Below, one piece after another: positions 23,392 to 32,409 of a stretch of 44,427 bases of DNA. Each line of letters begins with the position of its first letter. Within the stretch, counting starts at the first letter, position 1. Source of the DNA: Methanobacteriota archaeon (GTDB taxonomy: Archaea; Thermoplasmatota; Poseidoniia; Poseidoniales; Poseidoniaceae); the NCBI GenBank assembly GCA_029979405.1, contig JAPOHM010000001.1:1-44427 (forward strand), given 5' to 3'. The position numbers were made by a program, and so were the translations under genes. Below the pieces are notes generated by a model that was given only the letters and a program-made list of their open reading frames with translations, searched no databases and was not told where the DNA came from.

Positions 23392-24927
23392 ATGGAGAGT
23401 GGCGAAGATGGCGCAAGAGATCAACATGGTGAATTGCTACCAGTACTCTCTGAATCGGCTACTAAGATGAAGTTTGAAAAATTGATGAATACTCCACTTC
23501 CTAAATTTGGCACCAGTTATCCAGGCTCTCCTTTCTTCATGGAAATTGGCTATTTTTGTCTAAGAAGAGTGAATTCAGTTATTTTCAGATCCCATGAGAT
23601 ATCAGGCGTGGAAAATGTTCCACTCGATAGAGGGTCGATGTGCTCAGCATGGCACACCAACGGTTTACTAGACCCGATTAACATCTTCTTATCCCACCCC
23701 AAAAAATTCGTTGTAGGTGGCCGCCACGACCTGGTTACAAGGCCCATTTTGGGATTTTGGGCTAGGAAATTTGCTGTTCAACCCGTCGTAAGAAAGGCCG
23801 AACTTTTGCGAGGAGGTTGCTCTGAAGAAGATGCCAATTACATGAATGGGCGTTCATTGCTAAATCTGGCAACCGGAATTTCATACGGCTATGGCTGTGC
23901 ATTATTTCCGGAAGGAACAAGTCATTCAGAGAGCCATCTGATTCGTCTAAAGACAGGCCCAATGCGGACCGTTTTGGCAGCCGCTGCGCATGCAAAGGCA
24001 AACAACCATTCAATACCTGTGATTATTCCTATTGGATTGCATTTTAGGACAAGACACTTGTTTAGAACAGATGCTTGGGTAGAGTATGGCAATCCAATCG
24101 AGTTGCCTGCTGATGATTTACCTGATGATTTGATTCAAACCATAGGAAAGGGTGATTGGAGTGAACCCCCTGCTCATTTAGTCAACGATTTGAGAGATGA
24201 ATTGAGAGTAAAGTTATCTCCGATGACGCCCGATCGAGATACATATAGCGAGGTATTTCGTGATGGAGTTATTGCCCATGTTAAGAACAATCTCTCTGGT
24301 AAACCAACCCTAACGTGGCGGGAAGAAGTACTCGCAGTCAGAGACCTGAAGGGCAACCCAGAATCCGAAGAAATCAAACAATTGGCTACTAAAATTGGCG
24401 ATAAACTTCACGAATCTAGGTTAGACGGTCGCGATATAAACAAAACCTGTGATGGACTTAGAACACTCTCGATTAAAGGAGCTGCCGCTAATATGTTGAA
24501 GGTATTGCCCATGCTTGCATTACTTCCTATTATTGCAATATGTATGGGCCCACAGATAGCACTTGGAAGGTTACTGGGAGACAATACAGATGAAGGCTTG
24601 GATGCTAGAACTTCGTATCAGTTCTTGACTGGAATGTTCGGCTCATTGTTGTGGTGGCCGATAATATCGGTTATTTTGATAGCAATTTACCTCATTTTTG
24701 ATTTGGACATAGGAATAGATGCAGTTGGTTTACTTGGCTCTTCATTAATTTCAAAGTCGTTTTCGGTTGCCATAATTTTCATTGCATTACACTTACTGTT
24801 CTTTATTTCAGGAATATTTTTTGCACTGGGCTGGGATGCATTTTCTGATTCTGCGAGATGGTTCAGGAGGAAGCGAACTGGCAAAGCAATCACATCAGAT
24901 TTGAGAAAATTAAGAGAGATTCTAAAC
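23392..24927 (+). CDS. PlsC/GPAT-like acyltransferase with C-terminal membrane spans
   Basis: A 511-residue acyltransferase. Motif I is WHTNGLLDP (H88 and D94, an H-x5-D spacing like that in yeast Gat-type glycerol-3-phosphate acyltransferases), motif III is LFPEGTSHSESHLIRLKTGP (171-190) and motif IV is VIIPIGLHF. The C terminus has three or four hydrophobic spans (about 365-510), so it sits in the membrane. Family members esterify glycerol-3-phosphate or lysophospholipids with fatty acids, a bacterial/eukaryal lipid route that is unexpected in archaea. GGAGG lies 7 bases before ATG 23392, which settles the start over an upstream ATG. It follows the HIT gene by 2 bases. Confidence 0.85.
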
Positions 24928-24964
24928 TGAATAGTTCAAATCATCCCTGTGGTTAGCCAAGCAC

Positions 24965-25597
24965 ATGGAAACCAAAGAGGTCGGGGAGAAGTTACGCGAA
25001 TGGCTCACAAGCGAGCGTATCGAATTCAAAGAACAAAACGACCCTCGAGCAGACTTCCATTTCTTGATTAAGTATCCTTTAGGTGACAACGGCCACAAGT
25101 TCGTAATCATTGTGCCAAAAGGCAGAGACCTCGTCGCCATATCCTCCATGACAAGAGTTGATGGAGGTCAGCAAAGCGAAATGAAGAGCTTAATGGATGA
25201 GGACTCTGAAGAGTGGAAAAACTGGTTACATGAATGTAGGATGCAATTAATTGCATCTGGTGTAGATTGGGGGATTCATTTAGGCCACCAAAAAACTGGT
25301 AGAAATGGGCCTTTGCAGGCGTTTAATGTGAGTGAACCAATTTGGTTCGATGCACTCACAAAAAATGAGATGATGCAAACAATCAGAAGATTATGGCTCT
25401 CAAAATTAGGATTAATTCATGAAATCAAGTTTGCTTTTGGCAAAGGAACAGGTAAACCTGGGCCTGTAGACGATTGGGCAAACAAGAAGCAGGGTGGCCA
25501 AAGAATCGGCAAACCAAACCCCCCTCAACCTAAACAAGTTGACGTTGATGATTCGATGTCATTCGGTGAAGGATTTGACCCGGAAGATTGGATTTGA
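24965..25597 (+). CDS. DUF2299-like archaeal protein
   Basis: A 210-residue soluble protein of unknown function. The N terminus (VGEKLREWLTSERIEFKEQNDPRADFHFLIKYP) resembles the archaeal DUF2299 family in the REWL...DPxADFHF pattern, followed by FVIIVPKGRDLVAIS. Residues about 80-150 are helical; 155-210 are a Gly/Pro-rich linker ending in an acidic tail, GEGFDPEDWI. The family match is from memory and is moderate. It is the last gene of the forward run, 37 bases after the acyltransferase, with no clear ribosome binding site. Confidence 0.7.
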   Translation: METKEVGEKLREWLTSERIEFKEQNDPRADFHFLIKYPLGDNGHKFVIIVPKGRDLVAISSMTRVDGGQQSEMKSLMDEDSEEWKNWLHECRMQLIASGVDWGIHLGHQKTGRNGPLQAFNVSEPIWFDALTKNEMMQTIRRLWLSKLGLIHEIKFAFGKGTGKPGPVDDWANKKQGGQRIGKPNPPQPKQVDVDDSMSFGEGFDPEDWI

Positions 25598-25665
25598 AGT
25601 TACAAATCTGTGACCCGAGAGGGGCGCGGTTAAGTATGAGTAATTTAACGAAAAATTTGTCGTTA

Positions 25666-25670
25666 GAGGT
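25666..25670 (+). promoter_or_regulatory. ribosome binding site of the giant surface-protein gene
   Basis: GAGGT with 6 bases to ATG 25677, which selects this start over the in-frame ATG at 25689. A TATA-like TTAAGTAT at 25630-25637 could provide the promoter. Confidence 0.5.
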
Positions 25671-25676
25671 CTCTTT

Positions 25677-28600
25677 ATGGAACAGAAGATGAAATCAGTG
25701 AGTTTAGCGTTGATAATGTTGCTTTCAACATTAACTGGAATTATGATGGCAGCGCCAGCAGCAGCAACCCAGGTTGTGATAACAGAAGCAATTCAAGTCG
25801 TTGACAGCGGGGGCACATCTGACCGGATGGCTGCGGTGGCATCAGACTCCGAAGGCAATGTTCACGTCGTGTGGAGTCGCTCCAATCAACACCTATTCTA
25901 TTCGATGATTTCTCCAAGAGGTGAAACCCTAATAGATGCAACCCAAGTTACAAATTCTGGGTTGCATAAAATCGTCCATCCTGATATGGTAATCGATGAA
26001 AACGACATAGTACACATCGTTTGGGCCGATCATTCGGGCCAGCACAAAATCATGTACAGCGCCCTGAGGCCGTTTGCAACAGCAATGGACGGGACATCTG
26101 CACTCGATGGAGACATATCAGCAATCGACGATTACATTGTAGCTCAACACATTAACGACAGAGACTGGCCTGCAATTGACGTTGATAGTCAAGGAAATGT
26201 TCACATCGTGTGGCAAGACAATTACGATGAGTTGGATTTGTACTTCCAACAACCCCAAATCTACTACAAAATGCTTCAACCTGACTATTCCATTCAGAAT
26301 GCAGTAGTTCTATTTGATGACACCCTATTAACTCCAATCATTGGACACAAAGGCCACCCTGACATCGTAATCGATGCTAACGACATGGTTCAAATCGCTT
26401 GGGACGACACAAGGGGAGGAAAGGTAGAACTTGTATTCGTTGTAGATACATCCGGTTCTATGTACTCTGAATGGGCCGACGTTTGTACTGTTATTTACGG
26501 TGGAAACTTTGCATCTGGCGGATACTTCCAAGGAATAAAGCCAATGCTTGAAGAAGGCAACATGACCGTGTTCGAGACAATTTATGGATTGAACAACCTA
26601 CCTGGCGCAGCAAGTCAAGGGAACTGCGCATCCCACAATCAAAACTCAGGCCCAAGAAACACCCCTCTCGGAATTATTCCTGGCGATGACTCAGGTGGGC
26701 TGAGGACACTTCCGAATACTGTATACAACGGAGCATCATATTCAGGATATTCTGGTGAAGATTGGGGCCCGGGTACTAACTGGGCTTGCTTATCTTGGAA
26801 AGACGCAATCGGAAACGTTCCAGGAAATCCGCCTACATCAAGTGACCACAGGTGGAACCCTAACGCAACAAAGATCGTACTTCCAGTATCTGACGAAGGT
26901 CCGAAAGACGGAGATCCTGCTACAGGAGCCGACGACACAGCCTCTATCCAAGAAGCACACGACAACTGTGTCAACGCAGGAGTAATCCCAGTAGGATTGT
27001 ATGGGCAAACATACGGCGGAGCTCAAACTGTTCAGTCTCACATGAAAGACCTGGCACAGTGTCCAAACGGTGTTGTTTCAACCAATCCAAGAAACTGTCC
27101 GGGGACTTCAGTTAGGTCCACAGATGCAGGCGGACAAACCTACGAATTCCCATCCGGATCTGGAGGTGCAAGCCAAATGCAACTACTTGTGGAAGCTATG
27201 GTTTACATCTCAACTAACAACTCTCGTGAAATTTTCATGACAGTTTTAGACCCGTACGGAAAGATGAACAACGACCAACAATGGACTCCAGGACAACCAG
27301 GTCACAAGACAATGGGTAACGGATACCAAGAAGATACAGGTCGCGGTTCCGATGGTCACTTGGTAGTTGTAAATGACACAAGAGTAACCATCGACGACGC
27401 ATTTTCATTCCACCCATCAATAGCGGTCGACCTGCAAGGTAACACGCACATTGCTTGGATGGACGGACGTGATTATGGATTCGAGAAGAACGTTCCATAC
27501 GAAATCTATTACACAAAACTAAGACTTCAAGGCGCAGGAGAATGGGATGGAGTGCCTGAAGGACTGTCTACATACCAAATTAAGAGAATCGAAGACACCC
27601 CAATTTCAACTGTAGAAGGATGGCAACAAATGCCACAAGGAAGCAGTCAAAATTCTGCATATCCTGCACTGTTGACCGATCCACAGAACAATGTACACAT
27701 CGCCTGGTTAGACTTTGGAAACGCAAGTGCATCTGAAGAGATTAGATACACAAGACTGAATGCTACAGAAAACACTGGCCCAGGAGAGACTGCACTTGAT
27801 GCATGGAACTCAACCCCGGTTACGACTTGGAAATCATTCAAACTTGGCCCTAACCAATTGTCCAAACCGATTCTTGGACAACCACCAGCATTCGCAAACG
27901 ACCTAGGTAGTGGGGCTCACGTTGCTTGGTCTGATACAAACAAGTGTTCGGATGAAACAAATGGTGGACCATGGACTATCTGTTATTCTCATGTACTAAC
28001 TGGACAAGTAGACATTGAATTCGATGCTGGTGAAACATATTACCACGTAATTGAACCTGGTGAGCAGACCATCTACAACATGACCATTAACAATACAACA
28101 CCCGGTCCGAAAGATTTGGTTGCAGATACATACAATCTCAACATTACAGGTGTACCAGAAAATTGGACAGCAAACATATACTTCTCAAACAACCATACAG
28201 CCATATTTGAAGATACTCCAATCTTCCTAGAAGGTGGAGAAATGGCAAGGTTTTACCTGAGAGTAAAAGCTCCTTCAATCTATCAAGCAGATGAAGACCA
28301 ATTGGCTAGTATCACGGTATCTGCAATTTCTAACAAGGACCCTGCAATTAGGTCGGATAGAGCGACACTCACACTAATGGATGTGGTTCATGGAATAGAC
28401 CTTGATACAAGTCACAGAATGGCAGACGTTGAGCAAGGCCAGACTGCGATTTTCTCGATTACAATTACCAATACTGGTAACGTACACGATACCTATGCTT
28501 TCTATGATCCAAATAGCCTTGAAGGCAGGCAAGAATGGCTACTACCGTTTGGTTGGCAGGTAACATTCCCAATGCAGGTCGCTTTGGACCCCGGCCAGTC

Positions 28601-30692
28601 GGTAACCAAGAATTTGGAAATAGCTGTTCCAACAGAGCAAGACCCTGGAACCTTCGTTGTATACGTCAAGGGTTGGTCAGAAGGAGAACCAATCAAATCG
28701 ATAGAGAAGGGAACATATGATGTACTCGAACTATGGATAAACGTCTCAATTCGTTCTATTGGAAATATCGTCTTCGAAATATTTGACACGAGTGAAATGG
28801 TACTGCCTTCTCCGAGTTCAGGAGCTCCGTCGTGTGCCACATACGATATCGGCGTAATCAAGAATTACGAAGCAGGATATTTGGTATTCCAGACTCCAGG
28901 TGCACCAGAAGCTAAACCTGATGAAGTTGACATGAATACTTGGAGACAAGATCACTGGACCGTTGAGTTAGACTTCTCCAATGCCCCGGGCCCAAGAGAT
29001 CCAAACGATCCGAATAGTCCGAGATTATGGCCTGTGGGGACGACGTACAATGTCGGCGTTTCGGTTTGTGCCCCGGTGAATGCAAATGCTGGTTTAGGGC
29101 CAGCGGTAACTGTGAAGGCTTACCTTGAAGGGTATCCAAGAGTTGCAGATTCTGTAACACTGTCTACTAACGTAGTTCACGTGTTCTCATTACACACTGA
29201 AGCCGAATACACAGAGATTCAAACCAATCCTGGAGAATCTTGGGCTGTACCAACTACCGTAACTAACACCGGAAACGGACCAGATAGGTATGACATGAGA
29301 CTCGGTAGAGTTACAGATTCAAAGGGAATTGATGTCTTGTGGGACGTAAATGTGCCTCGAAGTATCTTGACTGAACTTTCAAGGGACACATCTCAAACAG
29401 TAGATATCACAATTAACGTACCAACACAAGTCCCAGCAGGCGATTACACAGTAGTCATCCAAACATTTAGCGAAGAAGACTATCCTGATGCTAACGGTCA
29501 CAGGACAAGATTGCGCGGTGAAATCGTGTTTACTATCACCGTAAATGAGTTCTACGACATGCAAATTAGTATGGATCCAAGCGTCGACAACGATGTCAAG
29601 ACGACCGCACCAGGAAAGATAGTAGAGTTTGTTGTTAACATCACAAACGCAGGTAACGTCCCAGATACGCCTTCTCTACACAATCACACATCTGTCAAGG
29701 ATGGCTCAACAGGAGCAATCATTTGGAATACGCTTCCAGGAATGGGGGCCCTCGAAGGTTGGAAAGTTGAATGGAAGATGATCAACTATGTCGGAAGCGA
29801 TTTAGTTGTTGAAACAGAATGCGTGGAGATGAAGTCTTCTGACACTGAATTCCCTGACGATGTCTGCGTTCACATCACAGATACTAACGAATGGAAACTA
29901 CCTGAAATGCTACCTTACACAACTCACACAATGTCTGCGACAATTCACATCGCAACAGGAGCGAAGTTGGAAACCCGACCTATTGGATTGAAGGTAACCA
30001 GTATGGCGGGAGGCATGGATGACGGCGGTGACCATGACGACAGTCCAGAATGGGCTGGAGAACTATTGGACACCAATGAAAAGATCGTCACACTCAGACT
30101 AAGGGCTCCAAACCTCGTAATTTCAGAGGTTTCAGTCTCTGAGACAAGCAACGATGTAGACAAGACAATACCAGTTAGAGTAGTTTTACAAAACACCGGA
30201 AACGTTCATGCGACAAATATAGAAATTGTGCTTTGTGAATTCAGCGAAGCTGATGATGAAGTAATCAAGGATGTCAGAAAGAACGGCTGTCCAGAAGACA
30301 GTGTTGTAATGAGGCAAACAGTTGGGGCCTTACTTGCTCCTGATGCTTCAGAGGAAGCAAACGAAGTTGAACTATACCTACTATACCCTGTTTCAGCAGG
30401 TTCACATGATGTGTTAGTGGTTGTAGATCCATCTAACTCAATTGTTGAGGTTTCAGAGTCTGATAACATTAAGAAAATCGGAGATGAACTAACAAGCAAT
30501 TCACCGTTCCTCGATGTAGCGGGCGAAGTAGTAAGCACATGGGCTCTACCATTTGGCGTCCTGATGCTAACCTTCTCTCTATTCGGAGTGCTTTACTTAG
30601 TAGGAAAGGGACGTCGCTCTGAAGTCAAAGGAAGACTTGCAGAACAGAGCAGCTTAATCTCAGTTCTACAAGATGACAAGCCAGATGCTTGA
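25677..30692 (+). CDS. 1671-residue surface protein: propeller-type repeats interrupted by a vWA domain, CARDB/NEW3-like domains, C-terminal anchor
   Basis: A very large predicted surface protein. Residues 1-31 are a signal peptide ending AAPAAATQ. Residues 45-248 hold propeller-type repeats (GNVHVVW, DIVHIVWADHSG, GNVHIVWQD, DMVQIAWDDTRGG). A vWA domain follows (about 249-512) with MIDAS DTSGS at 257-261. The same repeats then resume (SIAVDLQGNTHIAWMDGRD near 580, NNVHIAWLD near 665, HVAWSD near 748). Residues about 780-1610 are beta-sandwich modules with TNTGNVHDTYAF, TNTGNGPDRYDM, TNAGNVPDTPSL and LQNTGNVHATNIEI, like NEW3 and CARDB domains of adhesins. One span (about 1621-1642) and a basic tail anchor it. 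A role in adhesion or polymer capture is inferred. Many N-x-S/T sites suggest glycosylation. Confidence 0.87.
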   Translation: MEQKMKSVSLALIMLLSTLTGIMMAAPAAATQVVITEAIQVVDSGGTSDRMAAVASDSEGNVHVVWSRSNQHLFYSMISPRGETLIDATQVTNSGLHKIVHPDMVIDENDIVHIVWADHSGQHKIMYSALRPFATAMDGTSALDGDISAIDDYIVAQHINDRDWPAIDVDSQGNVHIVWQDNYDELDLYFQQPQIYYKMLQPDYSIQNAVVLFDDTLLTPIIGHKGHPDIVIDANDMVQIAWDDTRGGKVELVFVVDTSGSMYSEWADVCTVIYGGNFASGGYFQGIKPMLEEGNMTVFETIYGLNNLPGAASQGNCASHNQNSGPRNTPLGIIPGDDSGGLRTLPNTVYNGASYSGYSGEDWGPGTNWACLSWKDAIGNVPGNPPTSSDHRWNPNATKIVLPVSDEGPKDGDPATGADDTASIQEAHDNCVNAGVIPVGLYGQTYGGAQTVQSHMKDLAQCPNGVVSTNPRNCPGTSVRSTDAGGQTYEFPSGSGGASQMQLLVEAMVYISTNNSREIFMTVLDPYGKMNNDQQWTPGQPGHKTMGNGYQEDTGRGSDGHLVVVNDTRVTIDDAFSFHPSIAVDLQGNTHIAWMDGRDYGFEKNVPYEIYYTKLRLQGAGEWDGVPEGLSTYQIKRIEDTPISTVEGWQQMPQGSSQNSAYPALLTDPQNNVHIAWLDFGNASASEEIRYTRLNATENTGPGETALDAWNSTPVTTWKSFKLGPNQLSKPILGQPPAFANDLGSGAHVAWSDTNKCSDETNGGPWTICYSHVLTGQVDIEFDAGETYYHVIEPGEQTIYNMTINNTTPGPKDLVADTYNLNITGVPENWTANIYFSNNHTAIFEDTPIFLEGGEMARFYLRVKAPSIYQADEDQLASITVSAISNKDPAIRSDRATLTLMDVVHGIDLDTSHRMADVEQGQTAIFSITITNTGNVHDTYAFYDPNSLEGRQEWLLPFGWQVTFPMQVALDPGQSVTKNLEIAVPTEQDPGTFVVYVKGWSEGEPIKSIEKGTYDVLELWINVSIRSIGNIVFEIFDTSEMVLPSPSSGAPSCATYDIGVIKNYEAGYLVFQTPGAPEAKPDEVDMNTWRQDHWTVELDFSNAPGPRDPNDPNSPRLWPVGTTYNVGVSVCAPVNANAGLGPAVTVKAYLEGYPRVADSVTLSTNVVHVFSLHTEAEYTEIQTNPGESWAVPTTVTNTGNGPDRYDMRLGRVTDSKGIDVLWDVNVPRSILTELSRDTSQTVDITINVPTQVPAGDYTVVIQTFSEEDYPDANGHRTRLRGEIVFTITVNEFYDMQISMDPSVDNDVKTTAPGKIVEFVVNITNAGNVPDTPSLHNHTSVKDGSTGAIIWNTLPGMGALEGWKVEWKMINYVGSDLVVETECVEMKSSDTEFPDDVCVHITDTNEWKLPEMLPYTTHTMSATIHIATGAKLETRPIGLKVTSMAGGMDDGGDHDDSPEWAGELLDTNEKIVTLRLRAPNLVISEVSVSETSNDVDKTIPVRVVLQNTGNVHATNIEIVLCEFSEADDEVIKDVRKNGCPEDSVVMRQTVGALLAPDASEEANEVELYLLYPVSAGSHDVLVVVDPSNSIVEVSESDNIKKIGDELTSNSPFLDVAGEVVSTWALPFGVLMLTFSLFGVLYLVGKGRRSEVKGRLAEQSSLISVLQDDKPDA

Positions 30693-30699
30693 ATCTGAA

Positions 30700-31455
30700 T
30701 TAATCTTCGGAATCAATCCCTAGAGATGCCCACCAGGGTAATTCCGTGGTTTGCGAAGCCGAGATGAATTGCCCAGAACGTTCTGCCATGTGCCTTACCA
30801 TTCTGACTCGTAAGTCATCAAGCAGCTTTTCTGATGCCTCTGCACCAAGATTTAGCTCACTCGCAAAACTTTTGAAATTGAAATTAGATGCAGGCGATTC
30901 AAGTATATTGTGAATCACTAATCTTTGTTCATATGTATCAAAATCAGAATCAACCGTGGTCGAAACCCGTTGCTTGATTTGTTGGTGTAGGGACACCAAA
31001 GCGTCTCTTTCCTTGTCTAACTTCTCTATACTCTCTGAGATTTTTGACAAATGATAAGCGCCTTCGCCTACACTAATTCTTTTTCTACCGCTTACCATCT
31101 CCGCAACAGCATTCATTTCGTTAGGTAACTTACGGGATAATTTTAGTGGGCCTCCGGAGGGAAGATTTCTTTGAGTACATTGGAATAAATCAGGGCCCAA
31201 ATCGATTCTTATCGAGATCGATTCCTGAACAGAATAGATGTTTTTAGGAGGGCCTCCTTTGTTACTTGCTACTTGGTACCTCACAACAAATCCCTTATTT
31301 TCTAAAAATTTTAGATGCTTCATTACGGCTTGTTGTGAGATACCTATCTGATTTGCAATTTGCAAGGGGTAATGTGGCTCTCGAACAAGCCGTTCCAAAA
31401 TGTCTCTCCGTGCTTTGTTTTGAAAGACTGAAAGTGCGTCGTCTATATCGACCAT
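30700..31455 (-). CDS. ArsR-like winged-helix transcriptional regulator
   Basis: A 251-residue regulator. Residues about 5-75 are an ArsR-type winged helix: ALSVFQNKARRDILERL, the recognition region IANQIGISQQAVMKHLKFLENKGFVVRY, and a wing with GGPPKNIYSV. Residues about 125-170 form a coiled coil (LSKISESIEKLDKERDALVSLHQQI). The C-terminal part has a second helical segment (LRVRMVRHMAERSGQFI). No metal-binding cysteines are present, so it is not a typical metal sensor. A nested palindrome surrounds its likely TATA box, strongly suggesting autoregulation. It ends 7 bases from the convergent surface-protein gene, a possible target. Confidence 0.85.
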   Translation of the reverse strand: MVDIDDALSVFQNKARRDILERLVREPHYPLQIANQIGISQQAVMKHLKFLENKGFVVRYQVASNKGGPPKNIYSVQESISIRIDLGPDLFQCTQRNLPSGGPLKLSRKLPNEMNAVAEMVSGRKRISVGEGAYHLSKISESIEKLDKERDALVSLHQQIKQRVSTTVDSDFDTYEQRLVIHNILESPASNFNFKSFASELNLGAEASEKLLDDLRVRMVRHMAERSGQFISASQTTELPWWASLGIDSED

Positions 31456-31463
31456 AACTTCAC

Positions 31464-31503
31464 AACCTGAGGTTACCTAATGATAGGTCACCTATGAACC
31501 TCA
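31464..31503. promoter_or_regulatory. nested palindromic operator around the regulator promoter
   Basis: Two AGGTNACCT palindromes (31470-31478 and 31485-31493, centres 15 bases apart) overlap both ends of a TATA-like TATCATTA (reverse strand, 31478-31485). They lie inside an outer inverted repeat TGAGGTT (31468-31474) and AACCTCA (31497-31503); AACCTGAGGTT at 31464-31474 is a further palindrome. All are 9-48 bases upstream of the ArsR-like gene start. Confidence 0.65.
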
Positions 31504-31515
31504 CTGTGAAAAAAT

Positions 31516-32379
31516 TCAACCTTCGTCCCAATTTTTCCAAGAATCATCTGCCGGGAGGTTCTCAGGCGTGTAGGAGCTAGCCCTGTTAATCGAGCCGCCA
31601 GTAGCAGATTTTTTCGGTGTAACCATTCTGGTATCGCTATCGGAAAATGGCGATGGGACATCTTGAGCGACAGGCTGGTCTTTTGGAAGCTCTCCTCTCA
31701 CCAATTTGTAGAGGTCATCTGTGGTCAACATGTCCTGAGGAGTCTCCATCAAACCATCGTTATATTGTTCGGTAGTGATAGTAAGCGGGTCTTGGATCAA
31801 CTGCACAGTTTGTTGTTGCCCTCTGTTGATTACGTTAATTAGCCAACCGATTGGAATTAGGATTAATCCAGTTAAGCAAAAAGTGCAAGTAATCAAGAAA
31901 GATTCGTCTGTTATCATATCAAAAACTACTTCATCACCATTTACGAAGTACAATTCATTCTCGCAACCTCCTTGTTCTTCGCAGTTTATTGTAACGCTAA
32001 CTTCTGATTTTGAATCAACGTCTAGTTTTGAAACTACAGAAAAATCGGCATCTTCCGCTTGTGCAGTGTAATCTGTGTTGCACTTCGTCGATATTTCATC
32101 CCCGATAGTCCCATCTTCAACATAGTTGAATTCCACCTGGTAATCACTACTATCGCCTTCCACTAAAACAACCCAACAACCACTTTCTAGCGTAAATGAA
32201 TTGATTTCTCCCCTTTCAGCAGTATGCTCAGAAACTATTCTCGGGTCGTAATAATCCATGAATCCTGACATCGTTGTAAAAACCGAAATAATTCCTATCG
32301 TTACGAAGACGAATCCTGCAATCATTATCCGCATCGGCCATGGAGAAGGGCTCTTGGCGGATTCCATGTTAACCGCCAT
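31516..32379 (-). CDS. uncharacterised two-span membrane protein with extracytoplasmic domain
   Basis: Not recognised. A 287-residue protein with spans at about 17-37 and 161-185. The loop between them (about 40-158) is acidic, beta-rich and has four cysteines (SGCWVV, STKCNT, TINCEEQGGCEN), suggesting a disulfide-stabilised outer domain. The cytoplasmic tail (186-287) is polar and ends PADDSWKNWDEG. An ATG at 32367 is an equally plausible start. It lies between the ArsR-like regulator and top6A on the same strand, 30 bases after top6A. Confidence 0.7.
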   Translation of the reverse strand: MAVNMESAKSPSPWPMRIMIAGFVFVTIGIISVFTTMSGFMDYYDPRIVSEHTAERGEINSFTLESGCWVVLVEGDSSDYQVEFNYVEDGTIGDEISTKCNTDYTAQAEDADFSVVSKLDVDSKSEVSVTINCEEQGGCENELYFVNGDEVVFDMITDESFLITCTFCLTGLILIPIGWLINVINRGQQQTVQLIQDPLTITTEQYNDGLMETPQDMLTTDDLYKLVRGELPKDQPVAQDVPSPFSDSDTRMVTPKKSATGGSINRASSYTPENLPADDSWKNWDEG

Positions 32380-32409
32380 TAATCAATCCGATTTGAATCA
32401 AACGCAATC

